The notes under the pieces are model-generated. The model was given only the letters and a program-made list of their open reading frames with translations, had not been told where the DNA came from and ran no database searches. Source: Candidatus Villigracilis saccharophilus (GTDB taxonomy: Bacteria > Chloroflexota > Anaerolineae > Anaerolineales > Villigracilaceae). From it: a stretch of DNA of 64,000 nt. The stretch is taken from the NCBI GenBank assembly GCA_016709305.1, contig JADJNA010000058.1, positions 17,415 through 81,414 on the forward strand, in the 5' to 3' direction. Below are positions 43,485-51,368 of this stretch, one piece after another. How positions within the stretch are numbered: the first letter of the stretch is position 1; each line of letters opens with the position of its first letter. The translations under genes and the position numbers were made by a program.

Positions 43485-44432
43485 ATGGCAAAACGCATCA
43501 TTCTTGACACCGACCCCGGTATTGACGATTCTCTCGCAATCCTTCTCGCCCTTGCATCCCCTGAAATTTCCCTTGAAGGATTAAGTGTGGTGCATGGAAA
43601 TTCATCCACTGAGCAGGGAACAAGCAATGCTCTTTCAGTATTGGAATTGGCAAAGGCAAGCCATATCCCTGTTTATCACGGCTGCGAGTTGCCGCTTGTG
43701 CAGCCATCCCTGCTTGCGCCTGAAACACATGGAGATCATGGAATTGGGTACGCAAAACTCCCGGCACCGCTGAACCTGCCCCAAGTCCAGAAGGGAAGCG
43801 ATTATCTGATCGAGAAGATCATGTCGTCGCCGGGCGAGATCACATTGGTCTGCATCGGTCCGCTGACCAACCTCGCGCTGGCGATACGGCAGGAACCGTG
43901 CATTGTGGAGAATGTCAAAGAAGTTTTCATCATGGGCGGTGCGATCCGTCACGAGGGCAATACCACTCCGCTGGCAGAATTCAATACGTATGTTGACCCA
44001 CATGCCGCGCATATCGTTTTTCACTCGGGGATGCCGATCACGCTCACGCCTTTGGATGTGACCTATCAATGCATCTTTTTGAAGGATGACTTGAACAGGT
44101 TATTGAAGATCGAATCACCGATCACAAAATTCATCTCTGCTGCGACCCGCTTTTACATGGAATTCCACGATGAATATCAAAAGATTGATGGTTGTGTCAT
44201 CAACGATCCGCTGACCCTGGCGCTGACATTTATGCCTGAGCTATGCGACTATCAGGAATTGTATGTGGATGTTGACCTTTCCGGCGGGGTTTCGATGGGC
44301 AACACGTTCGCGGACTTCTACAAGATGACAAAAAAAAGTGCTAATATGAAAGTGGCGCTGGGTGTTCGCCCGCGCGATTTCATGGAATTATTCCTGGAAA
44401 GGATGGAAAAACTGGCAGAATCCATTGCGTGA
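43485..44432 (+). CDS. Nucleoside hydrolase, inosine-uridine preferring family
   Basis: A 315-residue nucleoside N-ribohydrolase that cleaves the N-glycosidic bond of ribonucleosides. The calcium-binding ILDTDPGIDDSLAILLAL is at the N-terminus, with GLSVVHGNSS, the GDHGIGYAKLP loop, CIGPLTNLALAI, FIMGGAI and, at the active site, AEFNTYVDPHAAHIVF and INDPLTLAL. GGACAAC precedes the ATG. It is followed 64 bases later by the ECF transporter S component, which suggests that the imported substrate is a nucleoside or related base and that this enzyme degrades it in the cytosol. Confidence 0.94.
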   Translation: MAKRIILDTDPGIDDSLAILLALASPEISLEGLSVVHGNSSTEQGTSNALSVLELAKASHIPVYHGCELPLVQPSLLAPETHGDHGIGYAKLPAPLNLPQVQKGSDYLIEKIMSSPGEITLVCIGPLTNLALAIRQEPCIVENVKEVFIMGGAIRHEGNTTPLAEFNTYVDPHAAHIVFHSGMPITLTPLDVTYQCIFLKDDLNRLLKIESPITKFISAATRFYMEFHDEYQKIDGCVINDPLTLALTFMPELCDYQELYVDVDLSGGVSMGNTFADFYKMTKKSANMKVALGVRPRDFMELFLERMEKLAESIA

Positions 44433-44496
44433 CCTTTGAAATAGAACAGTGTTGTTATCGACAGAAATTCATTCATTAATTCTTTCGGAGGATACC

Positions 44497-45186
44497 ATGC
44501 TCGAGAAGATCAAGAACAATTTCAACACCCAGACCTGGGTACTCATCCCCATCGCCATTGCCATCAATGTTGCGGTTGGACAGATCGTTCTTCTGCTCAA
44601 ACTACCCGTTTTCCTTGATTCTATCGGCACTGTGCTGGTCGCTGTCCTGTGCGGACCGTGGGCTGGTGCATTAACTGGCGCACTTTCCAATATCATTTGG
44701 GGTATTGCCATTGACCCGGGCGCTTTGCCCTGGTGGCCTGTCGCAGCCATGATCGGTTATATGGCTGGACGTATGGCGCAATGGGGCTTCTTTAAATCCT
44801 GGTGGAAGGTCGTTGTCACGGGTTTCGTTGTGGCATTGACCGCCGCGATCGTTTCAACCCCCATCGCCGTTTATTTATTCGGCGGAATCACAGCCAGCGG
44901 ATCATCCTTCATTACAGCCTATTTGCTCCAGACTGGTCAGGGAATTTGGTCCGCCGTGGTCAGCACCAGCTTCCTCACTGAACCTGTGGATAAGATCACC
45001 ACAGCCATGCTTGCGTTTGCGATCATTCAGGGTCTGCCCAAACGCACGATCGGCGGTTATCCCAAAGCGGAACAAGCCGCAGTTGAAGGCGGCGCGAGCA
45101 CGAATCAGCTATACATTGCCGTCGGCGTGGTTGTAGTACTCGTTCTGTTCGCAGCATTCATGCTGCGCAATATCCTCGGCGGATAA
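44497..45186 (+). CDS. ECF transporter substrate-binding (S) component
   Basis: A 229-residue integral membrane protein with about six helices and the ECF S-component fold: LKLPVFLDSIGTVLVAVLCG at the first helices, then GPWAGALTGALSNIIWGIAI, PVAAMIGYMAGRMAQWG, AALTAAIVSTPIAVYLFGG-type helix and DKITTAMLAFAIIQGLP at the end. These proteins bind vitamins, nucleosides or related solutes and dock on the EcfT/EcfA module. The specificity is not readable, but the adjoining nucleoside hydrolase favours nucleosides. GGAGGATACC marks the start at 44497; the frame is open 16 codons further. Confidence 0.88.
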   Translation: MLEKIKNNFNTQTWVLIPIAIAINVAVGQIVLLLKLPVFLDSIGTVLVAVLCGPWAGALTGALSNIIWGIAIDPGALPWWPVAAMIGYMAGRMAQWGFFKSWWKVVVTGFVVALTAAIVSTPIAVYLFGGITASGSSFITAYLLQTGQGIWSAVVSTSFLTEPVDKITTAMLAFAIIQGLPKRTIGGYPKAEQAAVEGGASTNQLYIAVGVVVVLVLFAAFMLRNILGG

Positions 45187-45200
45187 ATAATTAACCGTGA

Positions 45201-45281
45201 TTGCAAGGAGCGGCGAAGCGATCTTCATAGTTATATGAGATTGCTTCGTCAGGAGGTACGACCTCCTCGCAATGACATTAA
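45201..45281. repeat. REP-like inverted repeat, copy 1
   Basis: It contains GATTGCTTCGTC followed by the hairpin AGGAGGTACGACCTCCT and CGCAATGAC. Related words recur in the hairpin at 47783-47828 at the other end of the ECF operon. Confidence 0.55.
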
Positions 45282-45286
45282 AATTT

Positions 45287-45319
45287 AAAGAGAGCAGATA
45301 TTCGCCTGCTCTCTTTTTT
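45287..45319 (+). terminator. Intrinsic terminator after the S component
   Basis: AAAGAGAGCAG/CTGCTCTCTTT with an 8-base loop and a T run. It separates the hydrolase and S-component genes from the EcfT/A genes, which have their own promoter. Confidence 0.9.
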
Positions 45320-45325
45320 GTCGTT

Positions 45326-45331
45326 TATAAT
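45326..45331 (+). promoter_or_regulatory. -10 box of a leaderless ecfT transcript
   Basis: TATAAT ends 8 bases before the ecfT ATG (45340), with no Shine-Dalgarno. It lies only a few bases after the preceding terminator. Confidence 0.6.
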
Positions 45332-45339
45332 CTGCACTT

Positions 45340-46119
45340 ATGCATGAGCGACTATCATTTTACGTCAAACGCAATAGCGTAATTCATGATCTCAATCCCC
45401 TAACAAAAGTAATCCTGACCCTTGCGCTGATCTTGATCGCCTTCAGCAGTCCCTGGTATTGGACACCGCACCTGCTGGTATTGATCGCCATCATCCCTCT
45501 GGGATTTGTCGGAAAAGTAGCGCCTGAATTCTTGAAGACGGCCATCCGCCTTATTCTACCCGCGGCAGGATTCCTGTTCCTGATGCAGGCGTTCTTCCAG
45601 CCTATTGGGCAGGATGTGATCTTCAAATTCTATTTTCTGGATGTGACACAAGAAAGTCTGATGTTCGCCTTTCGAAGTTCCATGCGTGTGTTCGTCATGG
45701 TATCGGCGTTCACCTTCCTGTTGCTGACTACCCATCCCAGCGAATTGATGTCCGACCTTACCCGCCGCGGTTTACCCGGTCAATTTGCTTATGTGATCAT
45801 TTCAACCCTTCAAATCCTGCCGCAGATGCAAGCCAAAGCGCAAACCATCATCTCCGCGCAACGCTCCCGCGGATTAGACACCGAAAGCAGTTTCCTTAAA
45901 AGAATGGGGTCGCTCTCCCCATTGATCGGTCCGCTGGTCTTTGGTTCTCTGGCGGAGGTGGAAGAACGTGCCATCGCCATCGAGGCGCGCGGCTTTACAT
46001 CAAAAAAAACAAAGACTTCCCTGCACGAGATCCCCGACACACATTTTGACCGCCTGATGCGTTGGACGCTGAGCATTCTTGTCATTATTTCCATTGCGCT
46101 AAACCTATGGCTTTCATAA
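45340..46119 (+). CDS. ecfT: ECF transporter transmembrane (T) component
   Basis: A 259-residue membrane protein with the EcfT pattern: four or five helices, starting RNSVIHDLNPLTKVILTLALIL (the conserved LxPxTK segment). A long cytoplasmic coupling region follows, with the two Ala-Arg-Gly-type motifs AQRSRGLDTES and IEARGFTSKKTKT that contact the ATPases. It couples ATP hydrolysis to S-component toppling. Its 3' end overlaps the first ATPase gene by 13 bases. Confidence 0.92.
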   Translation: MHERLSFYVKRNSVIHDLNPLTKVILTLALILIAFSSPWYWTPHLLVLIAIIPLGFVGKVAPEFLKTAIRLILPAAGFLFLMQAFFQPIGQDVIFKFYFLDVTQESLMFAFRSSMRVFVMVSAFTFLLLTTHPSELMSDLTRRGLPGQFAYVIISTLQILPQMQAKAQTIISAQRSRGLDTESSFLKRMGSLSPLIGPLVFGSLAEVEERAIAIEARGFTSKKTKTSLHEIPDTHFDRLMRWTLSILVIISIALNLWLS

Positions 46120-46946
46120 ACCTACAAAACGTCACATATAAATACCCGCTCACCAAGACGCCTGTCCTTAAGAGTATCAATCTCCAGATCAATGAGGGCG
46201 AGTTCGTTGCGGTCATTGGCCCGAACGGCGCGGGCAAGTCCACGCTATGTTATGCGCTGGCGGGATTTGTGCCGCATTTTTTCAAAGGCGAGATCAGCGG
46301 AAGCATTGAAGTAGCTGGCATGGAATCAAGCAAGTCCACTCTGGATGAATGGGTATTGAATGTCGGCCTCGCGTTTCAGAATCCGTTCAACCAGATCTCT
46401 GGCGCAAAATATACCGTCTTTGAAGAGATCGCTTTCGGATTGGAAAACAACGGCGTGCCACGCGCAGAAATTCGTCCGCGCGTGGAGGAGGCCATGAAGT
46501 TAACCGACATCACTAATCTGGCAGACCGTTCCCCCTACTCGCTTTCCGGCGGACAGCAGCAGCGTGTCGCTCTGACCTCGATCCTGGTCATGCAACCCAA
46601 ACTGCTCGTCCTCGACGAACCGACCTCGCAAATGGACCCGATCGGCACCCGCGAAGTCTTTGGTGTAGTGCGCAGAATGGCTGAAGAGGGTATGACTGTT
46701 GTGATGGTCGAGCACAAAATGGAATGGATCGCGAACTTCGCAGACCGGGTCATTGCGCTGAAAGACGGGCAGATCCTTATGGAAGGAAAACCCAACGAAG
46801 TTTTGACCTCTGATATTCTTGCAGAAAACGGGTTTGGAATTTCTCGTTACACATCCACAGCGAGAGAAGCAAAGAGGCAAGGCTTCTGGAAAAAAGAAAA
46901 TTTACCTGTCACCTTGGATGAGGCTGTGGAAGGGTTCAAATTATAA
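46107..46946 (+). CDS. ecfA1: ECF transporter ATPase A1
   Basis: A 279-residue ABC ATPase. All motifs are canonical: Walker A GPNGAGKSTL, Q loop AFQNPFNQI, signature LSGGQQQRVAL at about residue 145, Walker B LLVLDEPTSQMDP and the switch His in VVMVEHKME. The start at 46107 (MAFINLQN) matches family length and overlaps ecfT by 13 bases. It forms a heterodimer with the next gene's product below EcfT. Its intact signature contrasts with that of A2. Confidence 0.93.
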   Translation: MAFINLQNVTYKYPLTKTPVLKSINLQINEGEFVAVIGPNGAGKSTLCYALAGFVPHFFKGEISGSIEVAGMESSKSTLDEWVLNVGLAFQNPFNQISGAKYTVFEEIAFGLENNGVPRAEIRPRVEEAMKLTDITNLADRSPYSLSGGQQQRVALTSILVMQPKLLVLDEPTSQMDPIGTREVFGVVRRMAEEGMTVVMVEHKMEWIANFADRVIALKDGQILMEGKPNEVLTSDILAENGFGISRYTSTAREAKRQGFWKKENLPVTLDEAVEGFKL

Positions 46947-46980
46947 GGGCGGGGTGACCCCGTCTCTATGTTAAACAATT

Positions 46981-47775
46981 ATGAAAATACAAATTGACAA
47001 CCTTCGCTTTACCTATCCCACCGGACTTGATGCCCTGCGCGGCATTTCGCTTACCATTGAAGCAGGCGAACAAGTTGCGATCGTCGGTCAGAACGGCGCG
47101 GGCAAGACCACCCTTGTGAGACACTTCAACGGGCTGCTGCAACCCACCGCCGGGTCGGTTCTGATCGGTGATTGGGATACGAAGAAAAATTCGGTCGCCA
47201 AGCTCGCGTCACGGGTCGGCTATGTATTTCAGAATCCAGATGAGCAATTATTTTCAAAGGATGTGGAGACCGAGATCAGGTTCGGCCCGCGCAATTTGGG
47301 ATATTCAAAAAAGAAAATTGACGAGTTGGTCAAACGAGCGTTGGCGCTGACTGAGCTAAGTGATAAGACCGAGACCAATCCCTACGACTTATCCCCCACC
47401 TGGCGCAAGATGGTTGCGCTGGCTTCTGTCATTGCAATGGATACGCCCATCGTCATCTTTGACGAACCCACTACGGGTCAGGATGCTGTCAATGTGGCGC
47501 GCATCGCGCATGTCATTGCAGAACTGCACAGGGAAGGCAAGACCGTCATCACCATAACACACGATATTGATTTCTGCGCAGAAAACTTTGAGCGCGTGAT
47601 CGCTTTGTCGGAAGGACGGGTGTTGTTGGACGGAATCGCAGCCGATGTGTTTGGGCAGGAGGAAATTCTTGCCCAGACATATGTCGATCCGCCGCAGCTG
47701 ACTCGTTTGGGGAAGAGGTTGGGATTGAGAAAGACTGTTAGGAATCAGGAAGAGTTTTTGAATGCACTACGCTAA
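46981..47775 (+). CDS. ecfA2: ECF transporter ATPase A2 with a degenerate signature motif
   Basis: A 264-residue ABC ATPase with Walker A GQNGAGKTTLV, Q loop VFQNPDEQLFSKDVETEI (a typical EcfA motif), Walker B IVIFDEPTTGQD and switch His ITHDIDF. The signature is not LSGGQ: it reads DLSPTWRKMVALAS near residues 135-148. In an EcfA1/A2 heterodimer this would leave one composite ATP site with a defective signature. Such asymmetry is known in other ABC heterodimers but is not usual for ECF modules. It follows ecfA1 by 34 bases and ends the operon. Confidence 0.92.
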   Translation: MKIQIDNLRFTYPTGLDALRGISLTIEAGEQVAIVGQNGAGKTTLVRHFNGLLQPTAGSVLIGDWDTKKNSVAKLASRVGYVFQNPDEQLFSKDVETEIRFGPRNLGYSKKKIDELVKRALALTELSDKTETNPYDLSPTWRKMVALASVIAMDTPIVIFDEPTTGQDAVNVARIAHVIAELHREGKTVITITHDIDFCAENFERVIALSEGRVLLDGIAADVFGQEEILAQTYVDPPQLTRLGKRLGLRKTVRNQEEFLNALR

Positions 47776-47782
47776 ATTCTTT

Positions 47783-47828
47783 GCGACGAAGCAATCTCCT
47801 CGTCGAGTTGGAGATTGCTTCGCAACGA
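47783..47828. repeat. REP-like inverted repeat, copy 2
   Basis: CGAAGCAATCTCC and GGAGATTGCTTCG form a perfect hairpin between the convergent ecfA2 and PPC genes. It shares GATTGCTTCG words with 45201-45281. It could also act as a terminator, though T runs are weak. Confidence 0.6.
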
Positions 47829-47832
47829 CTTG

Positions 47833-48231
47833 TTATTTTTTATAAACCACCAATTCTTCATACCCCGAATCATTTTCCAATTGCTCACGTTTATAGATCA
47901 CATCATTAAACTCGGCAATGACAATTTCTGCTGTGGTGTAAATTTTACATCCTGAAACAAGATGCCCGCCGATGGTCACGCCGTCACCGTCTGATATGGA
48001 AACATGAAGATGTGAACCATTGGTTGAAACCGTACCCGTCATGGACACGATCTCAAAATATCCATCATACTCATTGAGCCGAGAGCGGTTTGCAAGGCGT
48101 AGAGTCGCATGGGTCAGGCTTCCGACTGAAGAAAGCACACAGCCTGCGTCTATTTTATTTTCTGTGACAAATGCCTCGATAGAATCGAACAGATCCTGCC
48201 CGGGTTTGAGACGAAAAGTATATGACCTCAT
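47833..48231 (-). CDS. PPC-domain (DUF296) protein
   Basis: A 132-residue protein that is a stand-alone PPC domain: RSYTFRLKPGQDLFDSIEAF, AGCVLSSVGSLTHATLR, FEIVSMTGTVSTNGSHLHVSISD (GxHLHxS metal-site segment), GGHLVSGCKIYTTAEIVIAE, and the final YEELVVYKK. Bacterial members form trimers and are often annotated as DNA-binding by homology to plant AT-hook proteins, but no AT-hook is present here. The true function is unknown. The gene stands alone after the PAP2 operon terminator. Confidence 0.88.
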   Translation of the reverse strand: MRSYTFRLKPGQDLFDSIEAFVTENKIDAGCVLSSVGSLTHATLRLANRSRLNEYDGYFEIVSMTGTVSTNGSHLHVSISDGDGVTIGGHLVSGCKIYTTAEIVIAEFNDVIYKREQLENDSGYEELVVYKK

Positions 48232-48243
48232 TTAAAATCTCCT

Positions 48244-48282
48244 AAAGAAAAAAGAAGGTCAGGTTTGAAGCCTGACCTTTTG
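48244..48282 (-). terminator. Terminator of the PAP2 operon
   Basis: On the minus strand the stem AAGGTCAGG/CCTGACCTT is followed by CTTTTTTCTTT. It lies just after the PAP2 stop. Confidence 0.85.
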
Positions 48283-48285
48283 ATT

Positions 48286-48846
48286 TCACCAAAGCACGAA
48301 GCCGATCAACCCTTCCAGCCAATCCACCATGGGCGGATAGATTTGCAGGCCGAATAACCCGACGATACTGCCAAGGACTCCGCCCGCAACGACGTCAGAC
48401 ACATAATGCACACCCATCGCCACACGGGCAAGCGATACCAGCGGCGCCCAAACCCAAAGAACAATAGCAAGCCAGGGCGGAGCGAGCGCCGTCCCAACGA
48501 CTGCAATCAAAAACGCGCGGGCGGCATGTCCAGAGGGGAAGGAATGCGGATCGGTGCTGCGGTAAATTCCGCCCCACTCGCCTTGCGGCCTTTCGCGTCG
48601 AACCAGAAATTTGATCGCCAGCACCACGCCAGCCAATCCAAGAATACCAAAGAATTCAACCACTTCCCAATGTTTCCAGTCTGAGGTGCTGTAGAACCAG
48701 GCTATGATCAGCGCGGCCCACCAAAACCACGAGTCACCGGAGTGGGCGAAGAAGACCGCCAAAGAACGCAAAACGCCCGGCTTTTCGGCCACGCGTAATC
48801 GGTCGGAGAGCCGGGCGTCGAGTTCAAGCAAAGACCGTAAACTCAT
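48286..48846 (-). CDS. PAP2-family membrane phosphatase
   Basis: A 186-residue protein with about five membrane helices and the three PAP2 motifs: KFLVRRERPQ, SFPSGHAARAF (active-site His) and RVAMGVHYVSDVVAG (nucleophile His). Family members dephosphorylate lipid phosphates such as undecaprenyl pyrophosphate or phosphatidate at the outer face. The start overlaps the stop of the nucleotidyltransferase gene as ATGA (48843-48846). The pairing suggests a lipid-linked headgroup pathway, but the substrate is not readable. Confidence 0.92.
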   Translation of the reverse strand: MSLRSLLELDARLSDRLRVAEKPGVLRSLAVFFAHSGDSWFWWAALIIAWFYSTSDWKHWEVVEFFGILGLAGVVLAIKFLVRRERPQGEWGGIYRSTDPHSFPSGHAARAFLIAVVGTALAPPWLAIVLWVWAPLVSLARVAMGVHYVSDVVAGGVLGSIVGLFGLQIYPPMVDWLEGLIGFVLW

Positions 48847-49676
48847 TTTCCCTTGGCCGCTGAATTCATTTTTTTATTTAATCTTTTCTCAGCCGCGACA
48901 GCTTTCTTTTTTTGACGGGCAAGGTCTTCCCGCATGATCTCCAACTGGTGGGGTTTATCCACATCCATGCACGGTTCAGCCTGCGACCAGAAAATGGCGC
49001 GCCCCTTGATGCCGATCCTGGCTGATGCTTTTTCCACCAACTCCTGCAATGTGATCTGGCGTATGAACATCCTGAACAGAATATCAAAACCAATGACTGC
49101 AGCCGAACGCAGCGGACTCTTGCGGCTTCCGATCAATTGTTCCCATGTATCGAGATGCGTGGTCGCCATGCTGACATGGATCACATTCATATCGGCACCG
49201 CAGACTTGCGCATCTTTCAATTTGGTGTAGGTGCGATGAGATTCGGGATAACGAGTCTCCATCACTTCCTGAGGGCAGACACCGTAATACAGATCATCCT
49301 TCGTTTCCATGGCAGTCTCGACCAGCCAATCCACCATTTCGCCCTTAATGGCGGGAATATCGGAAGACACGATCAATACGTATTCGCTCTTCTTATTCAA
49401 CTCAATGCATTTATTAACACCCGCGACAATGTTCGCGAGCATACGACCCTGATTGGAGATGTAGTGAAGGGGTTTTGTGCAAGTCAATCCGCTCTTCGGC
49501 GAAATGCCGATCACAATAACATTATCCACTTTTGTGGAATTACCCAAAGCATCCAACACCCATTGGACCATGGGCTTGCCAGCGACATCGATCAAGGCCT
49601 TGGAACTACCGTTGGAAAATTCGTATAAAGGGTCGCCGGGCTGTGGGATTCCGCCGGCAGTCACAATCGCATCCAT
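48843..49676 (-). CDS. Nucleotidyltransferase (MobA-like NTP transferase)
   Basis: A 277-residue GT-A-fold nucleotidyltransferase. The N-terminal MDAIVTAGGIPQPGD replaces the usual LAGGxGxR loop, with SKALIDVAGKPMVQWVLDAL (Lys and GKPM motif) and VLIVSSDIPAIKGEMVDWLV (metal-binding SSDIP). The 50-residue C-terminus is basic and low in complexity (QKKKAVAAEKRLNKK). It transfers a nucleotidyl group to an unknown sugar or polyol phosphate. Operon position with PAP2 downstream and the unknown gene upstream (4-base gap) hints at phospholipid headgroup or cell-envelope precursor synthesis; this is inference. Confidence 0.82.
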   Translation of the reverse strand: MDAIVTAGGIPQPGDPLYEFSNGSSKALIDVAGKPMVQWVLDALGNSTKVDNVIVIGISPKSGLTCTKPLHYISNQGRMLANIVAGVNKCIELNKKSEYVLIVSSDIPAIKGEMVDWLVETAMETKDDLYYGVCPQEVMETRYPESHRTYTKLKDAQVCGADMNVIHVSMATTHLDTWEQLIGSRKSPLRSAAVIGFDILFRMFIRQITLQELVEKASARIGIKGRAIFWSQAEPCMDVDKPHQLEIMREDLARQKKKAVAAEKRLNKKMNSAAKGK

Positions 49677-49679
49677 AAT

Positions 49680-50585
49680 TTAATTCAACTCCTGTAATTG
49701 CGGCTCAAAGCCAAGTTTATCCAACATCTCAGTTAATTCAGGCCAGGTGAGCGCGCGTCCCTTTCCAGAGAGAGCCACCAACGCGGCTTCCATCATATTC
49801 GTGCCAAAGGAACGTCCGTCCAGAACGGGGGTGGTGGTGACAAGATATTTCACGCCCGCTTTTTTAAATTGAGCGACATCTTCAGGGGTGGTGGTATTGG
49901 TCACGATCACTTTGCCTGTCAGGTCGTCCGGCATAAAACGTTTGATGTAATGACAATCGCCGGCAATGACAGTTGCCCAGGCATAATATTTTCCAAACTT
50001 GGGCGTGCGCTTCTCCTGTTTTTCACCAGTGGGATAGATCCATGCAAAAGGCAATCTGCCCACGATCGGCATCATCAACGCGGCCACGGTCTTAAGCTGG
50101 CTGATCTTGCGAATGGCCATCGGCAAATCCAAGCCGAACATGAGATCGCCAAAGATGGTTTCATAACCGGCATCAGCAAAGGCTTGTGAGAGTCCCCAAC
50201 GATCAACACCCACGGTGACCAGTACCTTGCGGCCGTGTGACTTAATATAATCGCCGATTTTTTTATCTAAAAATGCGGGTGCTTTGTTTTCAAGCGTGTT
50301 CTTTAATCCGCCGCCATCAACGAGAGGAGTTTTCTTTACATACCTTACCATCGGGGATACGGAATGCAGGGTGTACCATTTTCCATCCGCCATCACGCCC
50401 AAATCCGCGCCGCCTACACCAAAGGCATCCACCGTGCCGTCGAGTTCCTTGTATTTCAACGCGGCGGCCTCCATATCTCCATCTGTGCCGATCCGTTCGA
50501 TGCTGATCTTTTCGCCAAGTAAGGTGACCTCAACAGCTTTATTGCGTTTGGAAGAACCAATGCTTATGCTGACTGCTCGTTTCAT
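49680..50585 (-). CDS. Uncharacterised 301-residue protein heading the PAP2 operon
   Basis: I do not firmly recognise this family. The 301-residue soluble protein begins MKRAVSISIGSSKRNKAVEV, then IGTDGDMEAAALKYKELDG, FGVGGADLGVMADGKWY, KKTPLVDGGGLKNTLE, HGRKVLVTVGVDRWGLSQA, IFGDLMFGLDLP, YAWATVIAGDCHYIKRFMP and TTTPVLDGRSFGTN. Alternating strands and glycine loops suggest a Rossmann-like alpha/beta fold. I have a faint memory of similar Chloroflexota proteins labelled quinate 5-dehydrogenase, which I would not rely on. GGAGAAT precedes the start. It lies 4 bases from the nucleotidyltransferase. Confidence 0.65.
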   Translation of the reverse strand: MKRAVSISIGSSKRNKAVEVTLLGEKISIERIGTDGDMEAAALKYKELDGTVDAFGVGGADLGVMADGKWYTLHSVSPMVRYVKKTPLVDGGGLKNTLENKAPAFLDKKIGDYIKSHGRKVLVTVGVDRWGLSQAFADAGYETIFGDLMFGLDLPMAIRKISQLKTVAALMMPIVGRLPFAWIYPTGEKQEKRTPKFGKYYAWATVIAGDCHYIKRFMPDDLTGKVIVTNTTTPEDVAQFKKAGVKYLVTTTPVLDGRSFGTNMMEAALVALSGKGRALTWPELTEMLDKLGFEPQLQELN

Positions 50586-50675
50586 ACAATATTCTCCTCT
50601 TCGGGTGGATTTCAGGCGAAAGTATACCCCGAAGTCTGGGGCATGAGAATAAAGTTGATAAAGTCATCAGTGAAC

Positions 50676-50718
50676 CGAAAAAAACACGGGATCGCCGCTT
50701 CCGGCAATCCCGTGTTTC
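50676..50718 (-). terminator. Terminator of the fumarase operon
   Basis: AAACACGGGAT/ATCCCGTGTTT with an inner GCCG/CGGC stem. On the minus strand it is followed by a run of T. It ends the fumA-fumB unit. Confidence 0.92.
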
Positions 50719-50737
50719 AATATGATTATCTAAAATT

Positions 50738-51361
50738 TTAGCGGGTCATCAATTCTTCCAAAACTTTCTTTGAAGATTCTTCGATCACTGCGTGCTGACT
50801 CCCGCCATGAGAATCCATGGTGACAACGACAGGGAACTCTTTTACTTCGATGACCCAGATCGCTTCCGGCACACCGAAATCCATTTTGAATACACCATGA
50901 ACTTTTGTAACAGTCTGGGCGATGTAGGAAGCCGCGCCGCCGATGGCGTGGAAATACACGGCTGGCGTTTCTTCACAGCCCTTGAGGGTCTTGGCGCCCA
51001 TGCCGCCCTTGCCGATCACCCCTTTGAGGTTGAAGTGTTTCATCACATCGGCTTGATACGGTTCCTCGCGGATGGACGTGGTCGGTCCGGCCGCCACGAA
51101 TTTATATTCCTTCGTATCCAGCCCGGAGACGACCGGCCCGCAATGGTAAATGACCGAGCCGTTCAATAGTTTTTTCAATTCCTCATAGACCTGCAGATCA
51201 TCGCCCTGCGGCGCGCGTGTCTTTTTAATGAAAGTTTCCATCATCCATTTGTGGACTGCGTCGCGCCCGGTGACCATCATGCCGGAAAGCGCAACCGCAT
51301 CGCCAACTTTCAGGCTGCGGATGACATCATCAGTTATTGGAGTAGTTATCTGTTTCATCAT
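50738..51361 (-). CDS. fumB: Class I fumarate hydratase, beta (C-terminal) subunit
   Basis: A 207-residue protein matching the C-terminal domain of iron-sulfur fumarases/tartrate dehydratases: SLKVGDAVALSGMMVTGRDAVHKW, YHCGPVV, AGPTTSIREEP, GVIGKGGMGAKT, FHAIGGAASYIAQTV and FGVPEAIWVIEVKEFPVVVTMDSHG. With the alpha subunit it hydrates fumarate to malate. AAGGAGACT precedes tandem ATGs at 51361 and 51358. It starts 7 bases after the alpha subunit's stop. Confidence 0.93.
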   Translation of the reverse strand: MMKQITTPITDDVIRSLKVGDAVALSGMMVTGRDAVHKWMMETFIKKTRAPQGDDLQVYEELKKLLNGSVIYHCGPVVSGLDTKEYKFVAAGPTTSIREEPYQADVMKHFNLKGVIGKGGMGAKTLKGCEETPAVYFHAIGGAASYIAQTVTKVHGVFKMDFGVPEAIWVIEVKEFPVVVTMDSHGGSQHAVIEESSKKVLEELMTR

Positions 51362-51368
51362 AGTCTCC

